Shown here: positions 22,617 to 35,209 of the stretch, piece after piece
Layout of the letters: each line of letters begins with the position of its first letter
Numbering within the stretch: position 1 is the first letter of the stretch
Assembly (NCBI GenBank): GCA_000310025.1
Contig: FN648619.1
Location: 344,069 to 408,068 of the forward strand
Origin: Ectocarpus siliculosus
Taxonomy: Eukaryota > Sar > Phaeophyceae > Ectocarpales > Ectocarpaceae
Length of the DNA stretch: 64,000 bases
Direction: 5' to 3'
Position numbers and translations under genes: made by a program
Notes under the pieces: model-generated
The model's input: the letters and a program-made list of their open reading frames with translations, nothing else
What the model was told of the DNA's origin: nothing
Databases searched by the model: none

Positions 22617-25600
22617 ATGCCGTCAGGTATTCTTGTCCGAGAGCAACGCCGCGAGCGTCGCCTCAAGAAGAAGCAGGAGAAGGAAGAGCAGAAGCTTCAC
22701 AGCAGGTAATGGTACAGGAGTATAGTACTGCACATTCTCGTGTTACAACATTACATGTGACAGCAGTATCGGCCCCCAAGAACAAACGTGCAGGTTCAGG
22801 CCGGGGTTCAGCTTCGTCGACGCCGAGCACACCATACAGTATGTATGGTGTACGGCCCACCGCTGAGCTGTGTCTAGACTACACCTGATGCAGTCCTTGT
22901 TCTCTGTGGCATAATCTACGAAGTACTGTACAAAAATGCAGTAGAAAATGCAGTGCAATACCCCAGTAGACCCAAAGAGACTGCAACGGGCCGTTACGGA
23001 ACAGCAATGATCAGTGTGCAGGGTAAGCCTTGCAAGAGGCTCCTGTAAACAGTAAAGAGGAGGCTCTCTGCAGATCTAAGTGTATGCACGGGGGGTCACA
23101 CAGACAGAGGTTCTAGGCGTATTGCTCTACAGTACACACGCCCGCACACCTCCATGTACTGCAGCACATGTGCCGCTGTTAGCTGTGTCCATGTTGTGTC
23201 GGGATTTTGCATTCCGCCGCATTGTCAGAATCGTCGCCGATGTCTATCTGCGTTACAGGGAATGTGTGTATGTTGTGCTGCAGCTGCTGTACCGCAGAGC
23301 TGCTGGCACCAGAGAGCCGCAGATGTCGGGAAATCCCGACGGGGTGCCTGCTGAGTAGAAAGGACCGTAGGACTAAAGTAGGCCGCGGTGGAATATCCAG
23401 AAATTTATCGCATTTTTCCTCAAGAGACCGGATGCGGTCTCGGAGAGGTTCCATCGATCCTTGAAAACAAGATCTGCCTGTCTGTCTGATGCCGTTCCTC
23501 TGAACGGCGCACTTTTTTTTGTCAAAGCTCGAGGCGCGACAATTTTTGTTCCATCGGCCGCCTTTACCATATGGCGTGAACTTGCACGCCCTCAGCAAGT
23601 TTATGCTTGATTAGTGCCTCCTAAGTTAGCGCTTGGCTGTGTCGATGCTCGACCGACTAGGCCTCGAAAGACGCGGGTGCTCCCGACACCAAATAGCTCC
23701 GATCTTGACCAATTTGTAACTTAAATTTTTCCTATCTGCGATGGATTTGAAGCTCTGTCCAAGCTGCAATACTCCAGTGGACAACCGTTCGAAACTACAC
23801 TGACTGTGTGCCTGCTGAACTAGCCTGCCAAAAGAGTGATGCGGGGCACACCGCTGCTACCTTCCCCGCGAAATACTAATCCGCCGCGTTTCGACCGTTA
23901 CATTTACGGCAACTGATCTCTTCCTCGTTTGTTTTACATGCTCGGCAGTGGCGCTGGAGAGACCGATAGCAACAACGACACCAACAATACCGCGAAAGCT
24001 ACAAGTACCTCCGATCAGCGCCAGCAGCAGCAACAGAACCCAGGCGGGTTTCAAGGCATCGCGGAACTCGCGGACATGGACGACTGGGGTTCTGCTTGGC
24101 AGGACGCAAAGGCGAACGGAGGCAGCTGGGGTGGCCGCGGGAAAGGGGGCCGCGGCATCCAGCGGAACACATGGCAGCCGAAGGACGTGTACGTCGAGGG
24201 TGAGTGAGTGAGGCGCGTTTAAAAGAGGGCCAGCCTCCCCTCGGATGACTCCCTGGTCCCTCTATTGAAATAATACCCGGCCCCTTTAGTCGAAACGTGG
24301 CGTGGTCATTCCATGGCCAACCACCATCGGATATCTCACTGGTATATGAGGCTAGCCCTGATACACAGCCCCAAGGCCGTCTCTGAACCCAACCCTCCAT
24401 TTAACCATAGTCTGACCCGTGCCCCCATATGCCAGGCGTAACGCTTGCGTACCAGGGGACGGAGCTGCTGGAGAGGACTACCCTCAGGCTCGGGAACGGC
24501 CGCCGGTACGGCTTGGTCGGTGCCAACGGCGTGGGTAAGACCACGCTGTTGAGGCGCATCGCGGCGGGAGCGGTCCCCGGATGGCCGCTCCACATGCGGA
24601 CCTACCTGGTGCAGCAGGAAGAGTTGGTGCGTTTGGGCCGCCTCTGTTCCTGCTCTTTGAAATCACTTTACTACCGCTATGCGTACCCCCCCCCTCCACA
24701 AGCTTGGAAAGAGAGGCGGTGGTGCGTGCAGCTTTGAATTGGCAAGCAGACAAGTGATCCTCCCCTACTTCCACCTCTAATCCTCAACATGCTACACGCC
24801 GACATCAACATGAACAGCAAGCACTCCACCCCGGGAGGGCTTCCCTCCATCGCGCAATGCAATGCGCTGGACACCATCGATGCGAAACAGCGTGGTCTCT
24901 AGGACAAGTACTAGTGTTTTCGAGCACTTTTTCGAGCACGTAGGACTCGTCCTCGAGTCCCCGCTGTTTTGTATCAATGCTACCGAGCGCATGGTGTAGC
25001 CTGATGGAGGGAATCAGCGTTCAGGATGAAGCGCTTGTTGTTCACGCTGGCGTTGTCTTGTAGGGTGTTGAGGAGGAGACGGTTCAGAGGTGTTATGTGA
25101 ACACCTCTGGCGGCAGATACAGAGACGTGATTGGCTTGGCGCATTTCCTTGCTAAATTGAGTTTACACAAGTCACGTCTGATAGGCTTAACCACGTGACA
25201 TGGCGAGAGAACGAGTACCTGGCGCCGACTCTCATCCGCCCCTCTCCGCCGTTTCTTGTCCCGCCTGACAGGAAGGAAGCCCTTCCGTGAGCGCCCTGCA
25301 GACAGTGGTCGCCTCCGATGCAAGGATCACCGTTCTTCAGCGGGAGGCGGAGTTGCTCGAGGCCGACGCGGAAGGAGCTAGCGCAGCTCCACCCCTCCCG
25401 GGGGGTGGAACAAAGGCATCCCCCCCGCCCCCGCATCCGCCGGCGCCGCGCGGAGGTGGGGAGTCGTTCGTGGTGTCGCAGCTGCAGAACGAGATTGCCA
25501 AGCTTACGCTGGAGGAAAAGGCCACCCGCTTGGCGGAAGTGTACGAGGACCTCGACGTTCTGGCAAGTTCAACACTGTTACCACATGTTCCTCTCTCCAA

Positions 25601-25624
25601 TAGTTGTTGATACGCCGGAGAGAG

Positions 25625-25699
<75 letters not shown>

Positions 25700-28600
25700 G
25701 CGGCTTGCTGAAAGGGTTTGTTTGTTAGAGTCTTCGTGTCATTCCAAGAGGACGACTCCTTCTCTCTCTCGTTCTCTTGCTCCTCACTCTCGACACAGGA
25801 TGCGCACGAAGCGGAGGGTCGCGCCACGAGCATTCTCAAGGGGCTGGGGTTCAGCGAGAGCCGCATGTCTTGCCCCACTGCCGAGCTTAGCGGGGGTTGG
25901 ATGACCAGGGTGTCTCTGGCCTGCGCCTTGTTCTGCCGACCAGGTGAGAGCCGCTCTCTTCCACTGTGGTGAGCTTGAGAAAACGATGTGGCGCAACTGC
26001 TTTAGTACTGCTTCTGGAGGTGCGTGTGCTTATGTTTGCCACATGCCAGCGTGCACAAGCCTCTGATTTGAATCCGCCCCTCGCCCCTTTCCCAGCGTTG
26101 GCTGGAAACCGCTCATGCTCGGCCTCTCCTCCACGTGATCACGGCTCTTGTTTGGTAGCTATTATTTTCTTCCTTTCCGTGGTGATCCTCTCAAGAATGC
26201 ACCCAGTCGTTTGCGTTACGTGTCTGGCCAATACCTCCGCCTTCAACCCTGAGCAGTTGTAAATGTTTTGTTCACACGAACCTTCGTTCGTATGTGGTAA
26301 CCGTCGACAACGCCTTCCGACTTGGCTGTTGACAAAACACGCCAGGCTCAGCGCCGTGTTGGTCCTATGTTTATGCAATCCCCTTAACTATGGGCGTCCA
26401 CCGCCCCATCCATCTGACTCTTGTGTGTGCGAAACGCTCTGTGCTTGTGTTCGCCGGGCAGACCTTCTCCTCCTCGACGAGCCAACCAACCACTTAGACC
26501 TCGAGGGAGTGCTGTGGCTTTCGAAGCAGCTCACGGAGGGGATAGGGGAAACGATGGTGCTCATGGTATCCCACGACGCCGCCTTCCTCGACGCGGTTAC
26601 CACCGACATCATCCACTTCCGTCTCAAGCAGCTCACCTACTACGCTGGCAACTACTCGGCATACATGAAGGTAACACGGCTACGCTGCCAGTTTTTGCTT
26701 CCTCTTTGCTGTCGCTTGCTGTCGCTTTGCTGTCGCTTTGCTGTCGCTTTGCTGTCGCTTTGCTTTCGATTTGCTTTCGCTTTGCTTTCGCCATTCGCTT
26801 TTCTTTCGCTTTGCTTCGCTTTGCTTTCGCTTTGCTTTCGCTTTGCTTTCGCTTTGCTTTCGCTTTGCTTTCGCTTTGCTTTCCTCTTTGGTGCACCTCG
26901 CTTTCGCAGTGCTTCGCGGTGAATTTTGCGGAGCCTTCGCGTTGATTTTGGCTCACAAAGCGCAGTGTCGCACGTACAGCCACCTTATCGTGTATCTTGT
27001 TGCGTTTATTGCATCAGACGAAGTCAGACCACGACGTTGCGGCGAACCGGCTCCAAGACAACCTCGACAAGCAGCGGAAGCACATCGAGGATTCCGTCAA
27101 GAAAATGACCAAGGCAGCCAGCGGGAAGGGCGGCGACCAGAAAAAGTCCAGCCAGGTGAGCACTTGCTGCGGGGGCCCTTGAAGCGTTGATTGGTTGTCG
27201 TGTTCGCGAAGTATTTTGGCGCAGCTTGGAGTCAGGTGTAGCTAGCGGCGTCTTGAATGAGATTTCATGTGTTTCGTGTTGTTTGGCACCATCAATAGTC
27301 GGAAGAGTGCTGACCTGCCGCAACAGAAAACACCAACAACCAACAACATCACAACAACGACAACATCAACACCGTGAACTTGACAGCTAGGACAGAGACT
27401 TCACTTTAGACTTTGGTAGGTTCGGCTAAACAGCTGCTGTTGTTCGAAAATGCTTGTTTCCCCGCGAAGTTGGTTGCGCCGCCTCTGCTAAATGGACTGG
27501 CAGAACCCCCGACTTGTATAGCGAGCAAACTGTTCGTCGCAAAGGCTTTTGTTTTTTCCCACTTCAGCCCGGGTCTGCATTCCATCTTACTCCTAGCTCT
27601 CACCCGCGCGTACAAATCAGGTGGCGTCTCGCAACAAGAAGCTAGGGCGACACGGCCTAGAGAGGGATGTGAACGGGCACAGGTGATTACTAACCCTTAC
27701 CACGTGTTGTAGCAAGGCGACTGTTCTGTCGCTAGTGGTTCACTAGAATGGGAATCGCTCAGTGTAACCACGGCTGGCTGGTACACCCCGCGTATAGGAA
27801 GAGGGGGTATTCCCAGACGTCTAGAAGAGGCAGTATGAGAAAGAAGAATGGAATTTGTCGAAAATAACGAACATGCTCTCTCTCAAGAAACCACACGATC
27901 GACCACGTTTTCATATTGTTTTCCTAGCTGAAAGGCACAGTTGGTTGTCCCAAAACAGTACCCAGAGAATAGTCAAGCAGCGTTGCGGACCCCATCCCAT
28001 CGTCACCTGTGCCTACCACTCTTTTTCGACGGGGTTTTCGCCTTGGTTTATGATAAAGGCGGCGTTTTTCGCTGGGTCATCTGCCTCCCATCTGTGTGTT
28101 AACCCTCCAAGCACAATCGGGGGGAGGGGGGGGGGTTGCGTATTTTGAGAATGAAGCACAATATTTACCACGACCGACGTTATTTTGCCAGAAGCTAACC
28201 AATGTCACGATGTGGTGATACACCACGTCGACCCTTCATCGCTTGGATCGTACAGGTGGAAAGCACAGACTGTGGCCAACACCGGCAGCTCCATTCGAGC
28301 CGGCTGCGCCAACGAGCTCACCAACAGGGGCAGCAAAACGGCGAGGAGAAGGTACAATTGTGGTGCCAAAGATAGAGAGAGAGATAAGATACCAGCGTGG
28401 GTCTAGCCCGACCACGTGACGTACTTGAATAGGCACTTTAATAGCACTCTGCTACCGTCGGGCGGCAATGCCAGTGGGAGGAGGTGCTACGTACAAGAGG
28501 TCCTACCACTAGAAGCGTACAAAGGGCTGCAAACAACCTCCGGCGCACCACAGTCCATGTGTACCCCCCACTCCTCTTCCCCACCTATCTTCCTTCGTCT

Positions 28601-30452
28601 TGTGGTCATTTGTTTGACAGTTTGGCTGCGCACGTGGACAAAGAGACGGTCTTCAAGTTTCCCGACGTGGCTCCCCTCTCGTGCGCGATGGACGCCCCCA
28701 TCGTGCAGTGCCGTGGAGTGACCTTCTCCTTCCCCGCGTCGACCTCCTCTACTTCGTCGGCGTCTGGCAAGAACCAACCGCTTTTGGAGGACGTCACGAT
28801 GGACTTCACGCGCAGGAGCAGGTGCGTGTGGTGTGCGCGGCTGTGTGTGGTGAGATTTGTCTGTATGGATCGCCCAGGATCGATTGCCATAGCCACTTCG
28901 ACAGAAAAGCTTGAGCATGAGTTGTCACGGGAGGATCGGCACTTTTTACGATTGCTGAGGTCTGAAGCCCTCAGAGATGTTGATAAGTGTTGCTGAAAAT
29001 CAGTCACAACAATCACGTGCGGATGGACAGCACGCAAGAGCGAGCCTCAGGCGGTGTAAGTGCGTCAAGCCTTCTGCACTCGCTTGTTTGTGGAGAATTA
29101 TTTCCGAAGTGCTCGATAACAAATTTTCCAACTTCGTAGCCTATCATATCATGCGAAGTGCTTGAAAACAAATTTACAGATTATGGCCTGACGTTATTAC
29201 AATGCGCTTGAAGAAAACAAGCTTGCAACGTATTTACGAAGTGCATGAAAGCAAGCTTACACCATCTTGCCTAACTAACAAATGGTATGCAGGGTCGTAC
29301 TGGTGGGTCGAAACGGGTCCGGCAAGAGCACTCTCCTGAAGCTTATTGCGGCCGCTACCGAGGCCGGAAGCGGCGCCCCCGGGGTTGCGACCGGGGGCGG
29401 CGACAACCTTGCTCCGACACGAGGGAGCATCGTCCGAAATTTCAACGCGCGCGTCGGACTGTTTACGCAGGTCAGGCGGGGGGACGCATGAGAATCACCT
29501 CGAGATATCTGTAGTCATTCTAGAACAGTATTTAGAGCCAACGCCGTAATTTACTTGTCCGAACACACTACCGCTTTTTATGCTGTCGCGACAACTACAG
29601 CATGTCAATTTGTACACTACATTCTGCTGTAACGGAATGATATGTGGCGATTTTTTCTCTTCCGCCGTTTCGACCCTCCGCGTTCAGCACCACGCGGAGA
29701 GGCTTCTCATGTCCGACAGCCCGCTGCAGCACATGCGGAGGGTCTTCGGCAGCGTGGAGGGCATCAACGAGGCTGAATTGCGTCGTCAGCTTGGTGAGTT
29801 AGTTTGCTGTGCGGGCGTCGTTTCTTTGTGGCCCACTGGGATTGCGAGTGAAATCACGCCCTGCGGCACATCAGTGCAAAACCGGCCAGATCGGTTTTCA
29901 TCTCGTCGGCGTTGGTGGATATTGTTCTTGTGAGTGGTCACGAAGCCGGCACAACAGCAGGGTAACAGAGTGGAATACCCCGCCACCTTGAAATGAAAAG
30001 AGAGCAAGTGCGCCAAGTCAGTTGTAAGAGTAGGGCGAATTCCATTTTCCAAGTTGACCCCTAGAACATACCATCAGTCACCCCTTTATTTGTTCAAGGC
30101 ATCTATGGTTTTGCAACAGAGAAGCGTGATGCATTTCAACCTGTTGGTGGCCGATCAACCCCTCTAATTCTCACCGTCGCCGTGGTTGGCTCCTCCGCCC
30201 CGCGCGCCCCACAGGCTGCTGCGGTATCACCGGCCGTCTGGCCCTGCAAGAGATGCGGAGCCTGTCGGGAGGGCAGAAGAGCAGGGTAGTGCTGGCTGAG
30301 CTTATGACACATCGTCCTCACTTGCTTCTGCTTGATGAGGTCGGTGGTTGCTGTTCGATGTGTTTCGCCTTGTGCACCAGCTTGTTTGTGTGTTTTTGCG
30401 GCTTTTGGGGAGGGTGAGACAGAGAGAAAGAGGGGGGGAAGGAGAGAGAAAT

Positions 30453-30517
<65 letters not shown>

Positions 30518-31197
30518 GAGCTGGTCACCATGACGGTACCAAACGGGTTAAACCTGAGTGCTCCATCATATCATCGCACTTTCTGATCCTCGGCTAGCCA
30601 CCACTAGCCGGGCCGACATGCTATCCCGAACGAAAGAGACTCTCCACCCTCGGACATGCCTACCACCCCCTGCAAACATTTGTGCATATTCACGAACAGC
30701 TCACACGCTACGAATCGCCGCAGTTGGTGTCTGCGAACGATGCTGGCGGCCAGCTCGAATCGAGGCTGTTACTTCTTTTTTCGTGCACAGCGTGTTGTTT
30801 GAGTGATGAAACTGTTGGGCGAGAGACCATGCACACTTTCCAAGGCCGAAACACCATCTCACGACACCACGCCCTTTCCCTCCCCGTCGCCTCGCAAAAG
30901 CCAACCAACCACTTCGACCTGGCCAGCATCGACGCCCTCAAGACGGCCCTCGAGGGCTACAGAGGGGGAGTAGTCCTCGCCTCCCACGACCAAGCCCTCA
31001 TCTCCGATATGCTCGACCACGACGACGACGACGCGGATGGCGAGGACGGGGGCTCGGGACCGGCCCGGGGAGAACTGTGGGAAGTCAAAGGCCACCGCGT
31101 CCGGAGGCGAGAGGAGGGGGGGATCTCCCTCTATCTGGAGGAGTTGGCGGAGCTTGCGGAGAGGCGCGATGCCAGGAGGAGAGCGGCGGCGCGGTGA
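22617..31197 (+). CDS. ABCF-type (GCN20/EF3-like) twin-ATPase, complete, 14 exons
   Basis: ABCF proteins are soluble twin ABC ATPases that act on ribosomes and translation control, without membrane segments. Exons: 22617-22705, 23949-24199, 24436-24626, 25272-25562, 25799-25943, 26462-26670, 27018-27155, 27621-27682, 28256-28351, 28621-28821, 29293-29470, 29688-29793, 30215-30339 and 30901-31197. Phases agree throughout, giving 792 aa. The N-terminus MPSGILVREQRRERRLKKK is lysine-rich. A Q/G-rich linker follows. ABC1 has Walker A GANGVGKTT (about 142), signature LSGGW (304), Walker B LLLLDEPTNHLD and H-loop SHD (His about 360). The inter-domain linker contains KLGRHGLERDVNGHRWK, as in ABCF proteins. 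ABC2 has GRNGSGKST (about 563), LSGGQKSRVVLA (669), LLLLDE spliced to PTNHFD, and SHDQ (about 723). An Asp-rich insert lies near the C terminus. Intron 4 uses a GC donor (CTG|GCAAGT). First-exon choice is supported by phase and the family's basic N terminus; a small extra 5' exon cannot be excluded. Confidence 0.92.
23690..23905. repeat. Dispersed repeat family R1, copy 1
   Basis: It shares AGCTCCGATCT.GACCAATTTGT, GGGGCACACCGCTGC and CGTTTCGACCGTTACAT with copies at 34868 and 35210. It lies in ABCF intron 1. No coding frame is seen. Confidence 0.6.
25633..25696. repeat. (AG)n microsatellite in ABCF intron 4
   Basis: About 32 AG units lying within the GC-AG intron. Confidence 0.95.
26700..26885. 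repeat. 11-bp minisatellite (TTTGCTTTCGC)n in ABCF intron 6
   Basis: About fifteen units, beginning as GCTTTGCTGTC and changing to GCTTTGCTTTC. It starts some 30 bp after the exon 6 donor. It stays open as a Phe/Ala/Leu/Ser/Cys-rich frame, which is an artefact of the repeat. Confidence 0.9.
29100..29265. repeat. Imperfect ~55-bp repeats in ABCF intron 10
   Basis: Units share CGAAGTGCWTGAAARCAARYTTACA, with cores near 29105, 29152, 29202 and 29237. They lie just upstream of exon 11. Confidence 0.6.
30456..30510. repeat. (AG)n microsatellite in ABCF intron 13
   Basis: An AG run flanked by AGATAGAGAG. Confidence 0.95.
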
Positions 31198-32908
31198 ACG
31201 GAAAGCACCATGTACCGGAGAGCCCCCGCTCTTCTGTGCGTCGAACCAGTGTAGCCCCGCCCTAGAGGCATCTGGCGGGAAACGTGGTAACAGTAGGCTG
31301 TGAATTGCCCCTCCGGGCCGGTGAAAGTGTCTGGGGTTACTTGGACGAATGGGCTCGCGCTACTCTACCCAGAAGAATACGGTGATTGATCGGTATGGCG
31401 GGTACTTGTGCGAATGGGCTCGCGCCACTCTACCCAGAATCATATGCTGATTGGGTGTTATTGTGAGGCGTCTGGGACTACTTGCGCGAATCGGCATGCA
31501 CCATCGTGCAAAATCATTCCGCTGATTCTAATTGGTCTTTGGTGGATTCGACTCGTTCGGCGCTAGCTCGAGTAGCGTGTCCCCATGCTCGAAGGTTGCG
31601 AGCTTTGCTCTGGTCTGCGGCGGTGCTTTCGTACGCGTTTCCTCGAAAATAAACTCGGCCGGTTGAAATTATCCCAGAATTTGTATGCCAAGTGTCTTTT
31701 CGTACTGATTATTAACGCGAAGATAGAGACACGCGAAGAAGATCTAGACTGAGATACCACAATGCGGTATGGGAATGCCACAGGAATGGATAGCGAGGAA
31801 TCTCGACGCAAACCAATGGCCAAACTCTCAAGCGCATTTGTTTGTTCCCCAGCGACCAGGGTAGAACTGTTGTATTCCCGCAATCCAGCATATCTGCCTA
31901 CATCATTGTGCATGGCCTACGACATTCGGTTCCGTACTACTATCCACACCAAAAAGCACACCAAGGTTCGGCCATTGGGACAACAACGTCACCGCCTCAG
32001 TCAGACGATGTGCGAACTTCTACTCAACCAACAAGGAAGTACTCCTATTCTATCCTCCCGGCAGAGAAACCAACCGAAGCCGGGAGGGCATGCACACAAC
32101 ATGCAACGTTTAACCCTCGCCTGTATGTAGAATCGCTTCCATACGTTGTAATCAGCACGCAGACAGCGATTGGCGGCACCCGTCACTTCGCACATGCTCT
32201 TCGCGTAGACCAAGCCAAACCTGCCATGCGTTGCCCTGTCGCTCTCCTATCTTCTGTGCCCGCAATGCTCCGAAACGTTACGAAGAATCAATCCTAGAGA
32301 CACGTCCAAAACATCGAACAAAAACAATATATTTACATACGTAGAGACAAACAGTAACATATTGATTCCAGGGTGAGACCACCTACACTCCTTCACCACC
32401 ACTAGTCACTTTAGTGTGACACAAGGGTCTTTGGTGCATCCTGTGGCCACCTGTCTATGTTGGCCAATGCCTCAATCCTCGTGCTCGCGTACTCCGTGGT
32501 CTTTTCTCGCGCTCACGAGTGCAACGGCCGACAACATCGGCGCACGCGTGCTCTCTCCGCTGGGGTCCAGAGGTTCGGGGGGCACGCGAAATGTGCTCTA
32601 CATGTAGCCCCGGATTTCCAACAATAATGCGTTACAGTTTCAACAAAATTCAGTACATTCGGTCTCCGACAACAAACTTAGCCTTTTAATCTAAACAAAA
32701 CACTTGCCAATAGACTGCACAGAAACCCGTCTCAAAACAAAACATGGGCGGAGGTAGCACTGGACATCTCCCGTACGTGAGTAGGTAGACGACCCCAGGA
32801 AATGCCGTCTAGGCGTTTCGCTAACGCTGATGAGACTATGCATTGACGAACCGCTTGGGAACCAACCCCGAGCAGAAGTGACGTCATGCTGCCCGCCACC
32901 TGCGGCAC
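31198..32908. other. Intergenic region downstream of ABCF
   Basis: It holds the ABCF 3' untranslated region and an imperfect repeat at 31325-31530. The FNIP array's 3' end faces it, so both units converge here. No gene is recognised. Confidence 0.6.
31325..31530. repeat. Three imperfect ~70-bp tandem repeats
   Basis: Each unit carries ACTTGYGCGAATGGGCTCGCGC, then ACTCTACCCAGAAT and TGATTGG. The third copy is diverged. Confidence 0.7.
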
Positions 32909-34612
32909 TCACTCCACGGTCGATTGGTCTCCTCGCGCGATATGTTGGGCACGCCCCCCGGTCGTAAGTGATTCAAGAGACTCTGGCCACGCAACTCCAT
33001 CCGCAGACTGGTAAATGAGTACCCCAACGACAGCTGCCGCAAGGAGGCCGGCCACATGACATCCGCGATGGGCTGGTTGAAGCTCGTGTTGAAGCTTGAG
33101 CCAAATACAGAAGTTCAAGGGACACCTGCCACGTGACATCCGCGATGGGTTGGTTGAACATGCCCCGGAAGGACAGTTGCTGCAGGGAGACCGGCCAAGC
33201 GACTCCAACGATGGGCTGGTTGAATTTCGTCCCGAACGATAGCTGTTGCAGGGAGGCAGGCCACACGACCTCGGCGATGGGCTGGTTAAATTCAGACCCA
33301 CCTTGCGGCGCAAATGATAGCTGCTGCAGCGAGGCCGGCCAAACAACCCCGGCGATGGGTTGATTGAATGTGCCCCCGAAGGACAGTTGCTGCAGGGAGA
33401 CCGGCCAAGCGACTCCAACAATGGGCTGGTTGAGAATCGTCCCGAACGATAGCTGTTGCAGGGAGGCAGGCCACACGACCTCGGCGATGGGCTGGTTGAA
33501 TTCAGACCCACGCGAACCAAGCGATAGCTGCTGCAGCGAGGCCGGCCAGACGACCTCGGCGATGGGTTGATTGAATTGGGGCCCGAACCATAGCAGCTTC
33601 AAGGAGACCGGCCACACGACTTCTTCGATGGGTTTGTTGAAGATTCCCACCAAATACTATGCTTCAAGCGAGGACGGCCAAACGGCTCCAACAATGGGCT
33701 GGTCGAATTTCCAGTCCAACGATAGCTGTTGCAGTGAGGCTGGCCATACGACCTCGGCGATGGGCTGATTAAAACTGCGGCCAAACCTTAGCTTCTGGAG
33801 GGATGCCGGCCACACAACTTCGGCGATCGGTTGGTTGAACTTCGCTGCGAACGATAGCTGTTGCAGGGAGACAGGCCACACGACCTCGTCGATGGGCTGG
33901 TTATACTGTAGTACCACCCAAACCATAGCCCCTGCAGTGAGGCTGGCCAAACGACACCAGCGATGGGTTGGTTGAATTTTCACCCGAACGATAGCTGCTG
34001 CAGCGAGGCTGGCCAAACGACGTCGGCGATAGGCTGGTTGAATTCCTTCCCGAACGATAGCTGTGGCAGGGAGGCCGGCCATACGACCTCGGCGATGGGC
34101 TGGTTGAATTTTCACCCGAACGATAGCTGCTGCAACGAGGTCGGCCACACTGCTCCAACGATGGGCTGGTTGAATTGCATCCCGAATGAAAGCTGTTGCA
34201 CGGAAGCCGGCCACACGACTTCTTCGATGGGCTGCTTAAAGGAGTACCCGAACGACAGCTGCCGTAGGGAGGCCGGCCACGTGACATCCGCGATGGGTTG
34301 GTTGAAGGTTGGGCCAAAGACCAGAATTTCGAGGGAGGCAGGCCACGTGACACCAGCGATGGGCTGGTTGAAACCACCTTCAGTCCCAGAGGTGTAATGT
34401 TCGATTTCGTCGAACCGTATCTCTTTCAGGGACTTGGGCCATAAGATGCCGTCCGTGGGTTGATTGAAGTACTTGCCAAAAGTCAGCTTTTGCAGGGACT
34501 CCGGCAGCTTGACTTCGGAGATGGGTTGTTCAACCTCACCCGGATAGCTGGCACCCAGGGTCATATCTGGAACAGAGCCTGTTGCGCGGGACGAAGAAGA
34601 CAAGCGATGCAA
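32909..34612 (-). pseudogene. FNIP-type repeat protein, about 23 repeats, disrupted
   Basis: The minus strand encodes 22-24-residue repeats of the form FNQPIAEVVWPASLQQLSFG, matching FNIP repeats, which are leucine-rich-repeat-like solenoids known from Dictyostelium and some protists and giant viruses. The first in-frame Met is at 34612 (MHRLSSSSRATG). The array cannot be read in one frame. TGA codons sit after LSFG in two repeats (about 34112 and 33981). A frameshift lies near 33905, a TAG after SLEA near 33655, and further frame changes near 33090 and 33010. Between lesions every repeat is well preserved, which suggests either recent loss or rapid repeat turnover. Some repeats carry longer loops (SRGSE, APQGGSE, DEIEHYTSGTEGG). 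Function is unknown; such solenoids usually bind proteins. Confidence 0.7.
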
Positions 34613-34867
34613 ACCTCGCGCTTTCAGTCAGCAGTAACGTACTGGATCATGTATCCACGTGAGTGCTCGAGCGGTGGTTACCGCTTTTCCTCTAGGAAAC
34701 CGTCAAAGTTTGGCTGCCAACGAGAGGTTCGGGCCCCGCTGCAACCTCCCGACGCGGAAGCATGTTCCGCCGCATTTCGCACGCACGCCAACAACTTGAC
34801 AAACTTGATGATTGGTGGCTCAAACCTTTTTTTTCTTCGTCGGAGCACATCCATCCATGCATCCATT

Positions 34868-35015
34868 GTACAATAGCTCCGATCTCAACCAATTTGTGCG
34901 TGCGCATAGTTTTTTCCTTCCTACCCGGTATTAGCCTGTTAACGACAGGGTCGGGGCACACCTCTGTCACGTGCCCCACGGAGGCTGATTTCCCGCCGGG
35001 TTTCGATCGTTACAT
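34868..35015. repeat. Dispersed repeat family R1, copy 2
   Basis: It carries AGCTCCGATCTCAACCAATT, then CGGGGCACACC and CGGGTTTCGATCGTTACATT, in the same order and orientation as copy 1. Confidence 0.6.
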
Positions 35016-35209
35016 TATTTGTTCTTACGCGCGCATATATTTTTGTTGTCGGCTCATTTGACCATATCTTGACCTTCCATGTGATGAATGACGGGGAATG
35101 TATCGATGCGCTATGTACTACTGTTGTACGTCTTTGACACATGCATTTTTTGCGCGCGCGTGCATAATTGTTCTTGGCTTCTTGTCGGAACACATCAATC
35201 CATCGTACG

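Noticed and set aside
26263-26922. Long open frame running through ABCF exon 6 into intron 6
   Set aside because: Its C-terminal part is only the translation of the 11-bp minisatellite; splicing at 26670 gives the conserved ABCF sequence.
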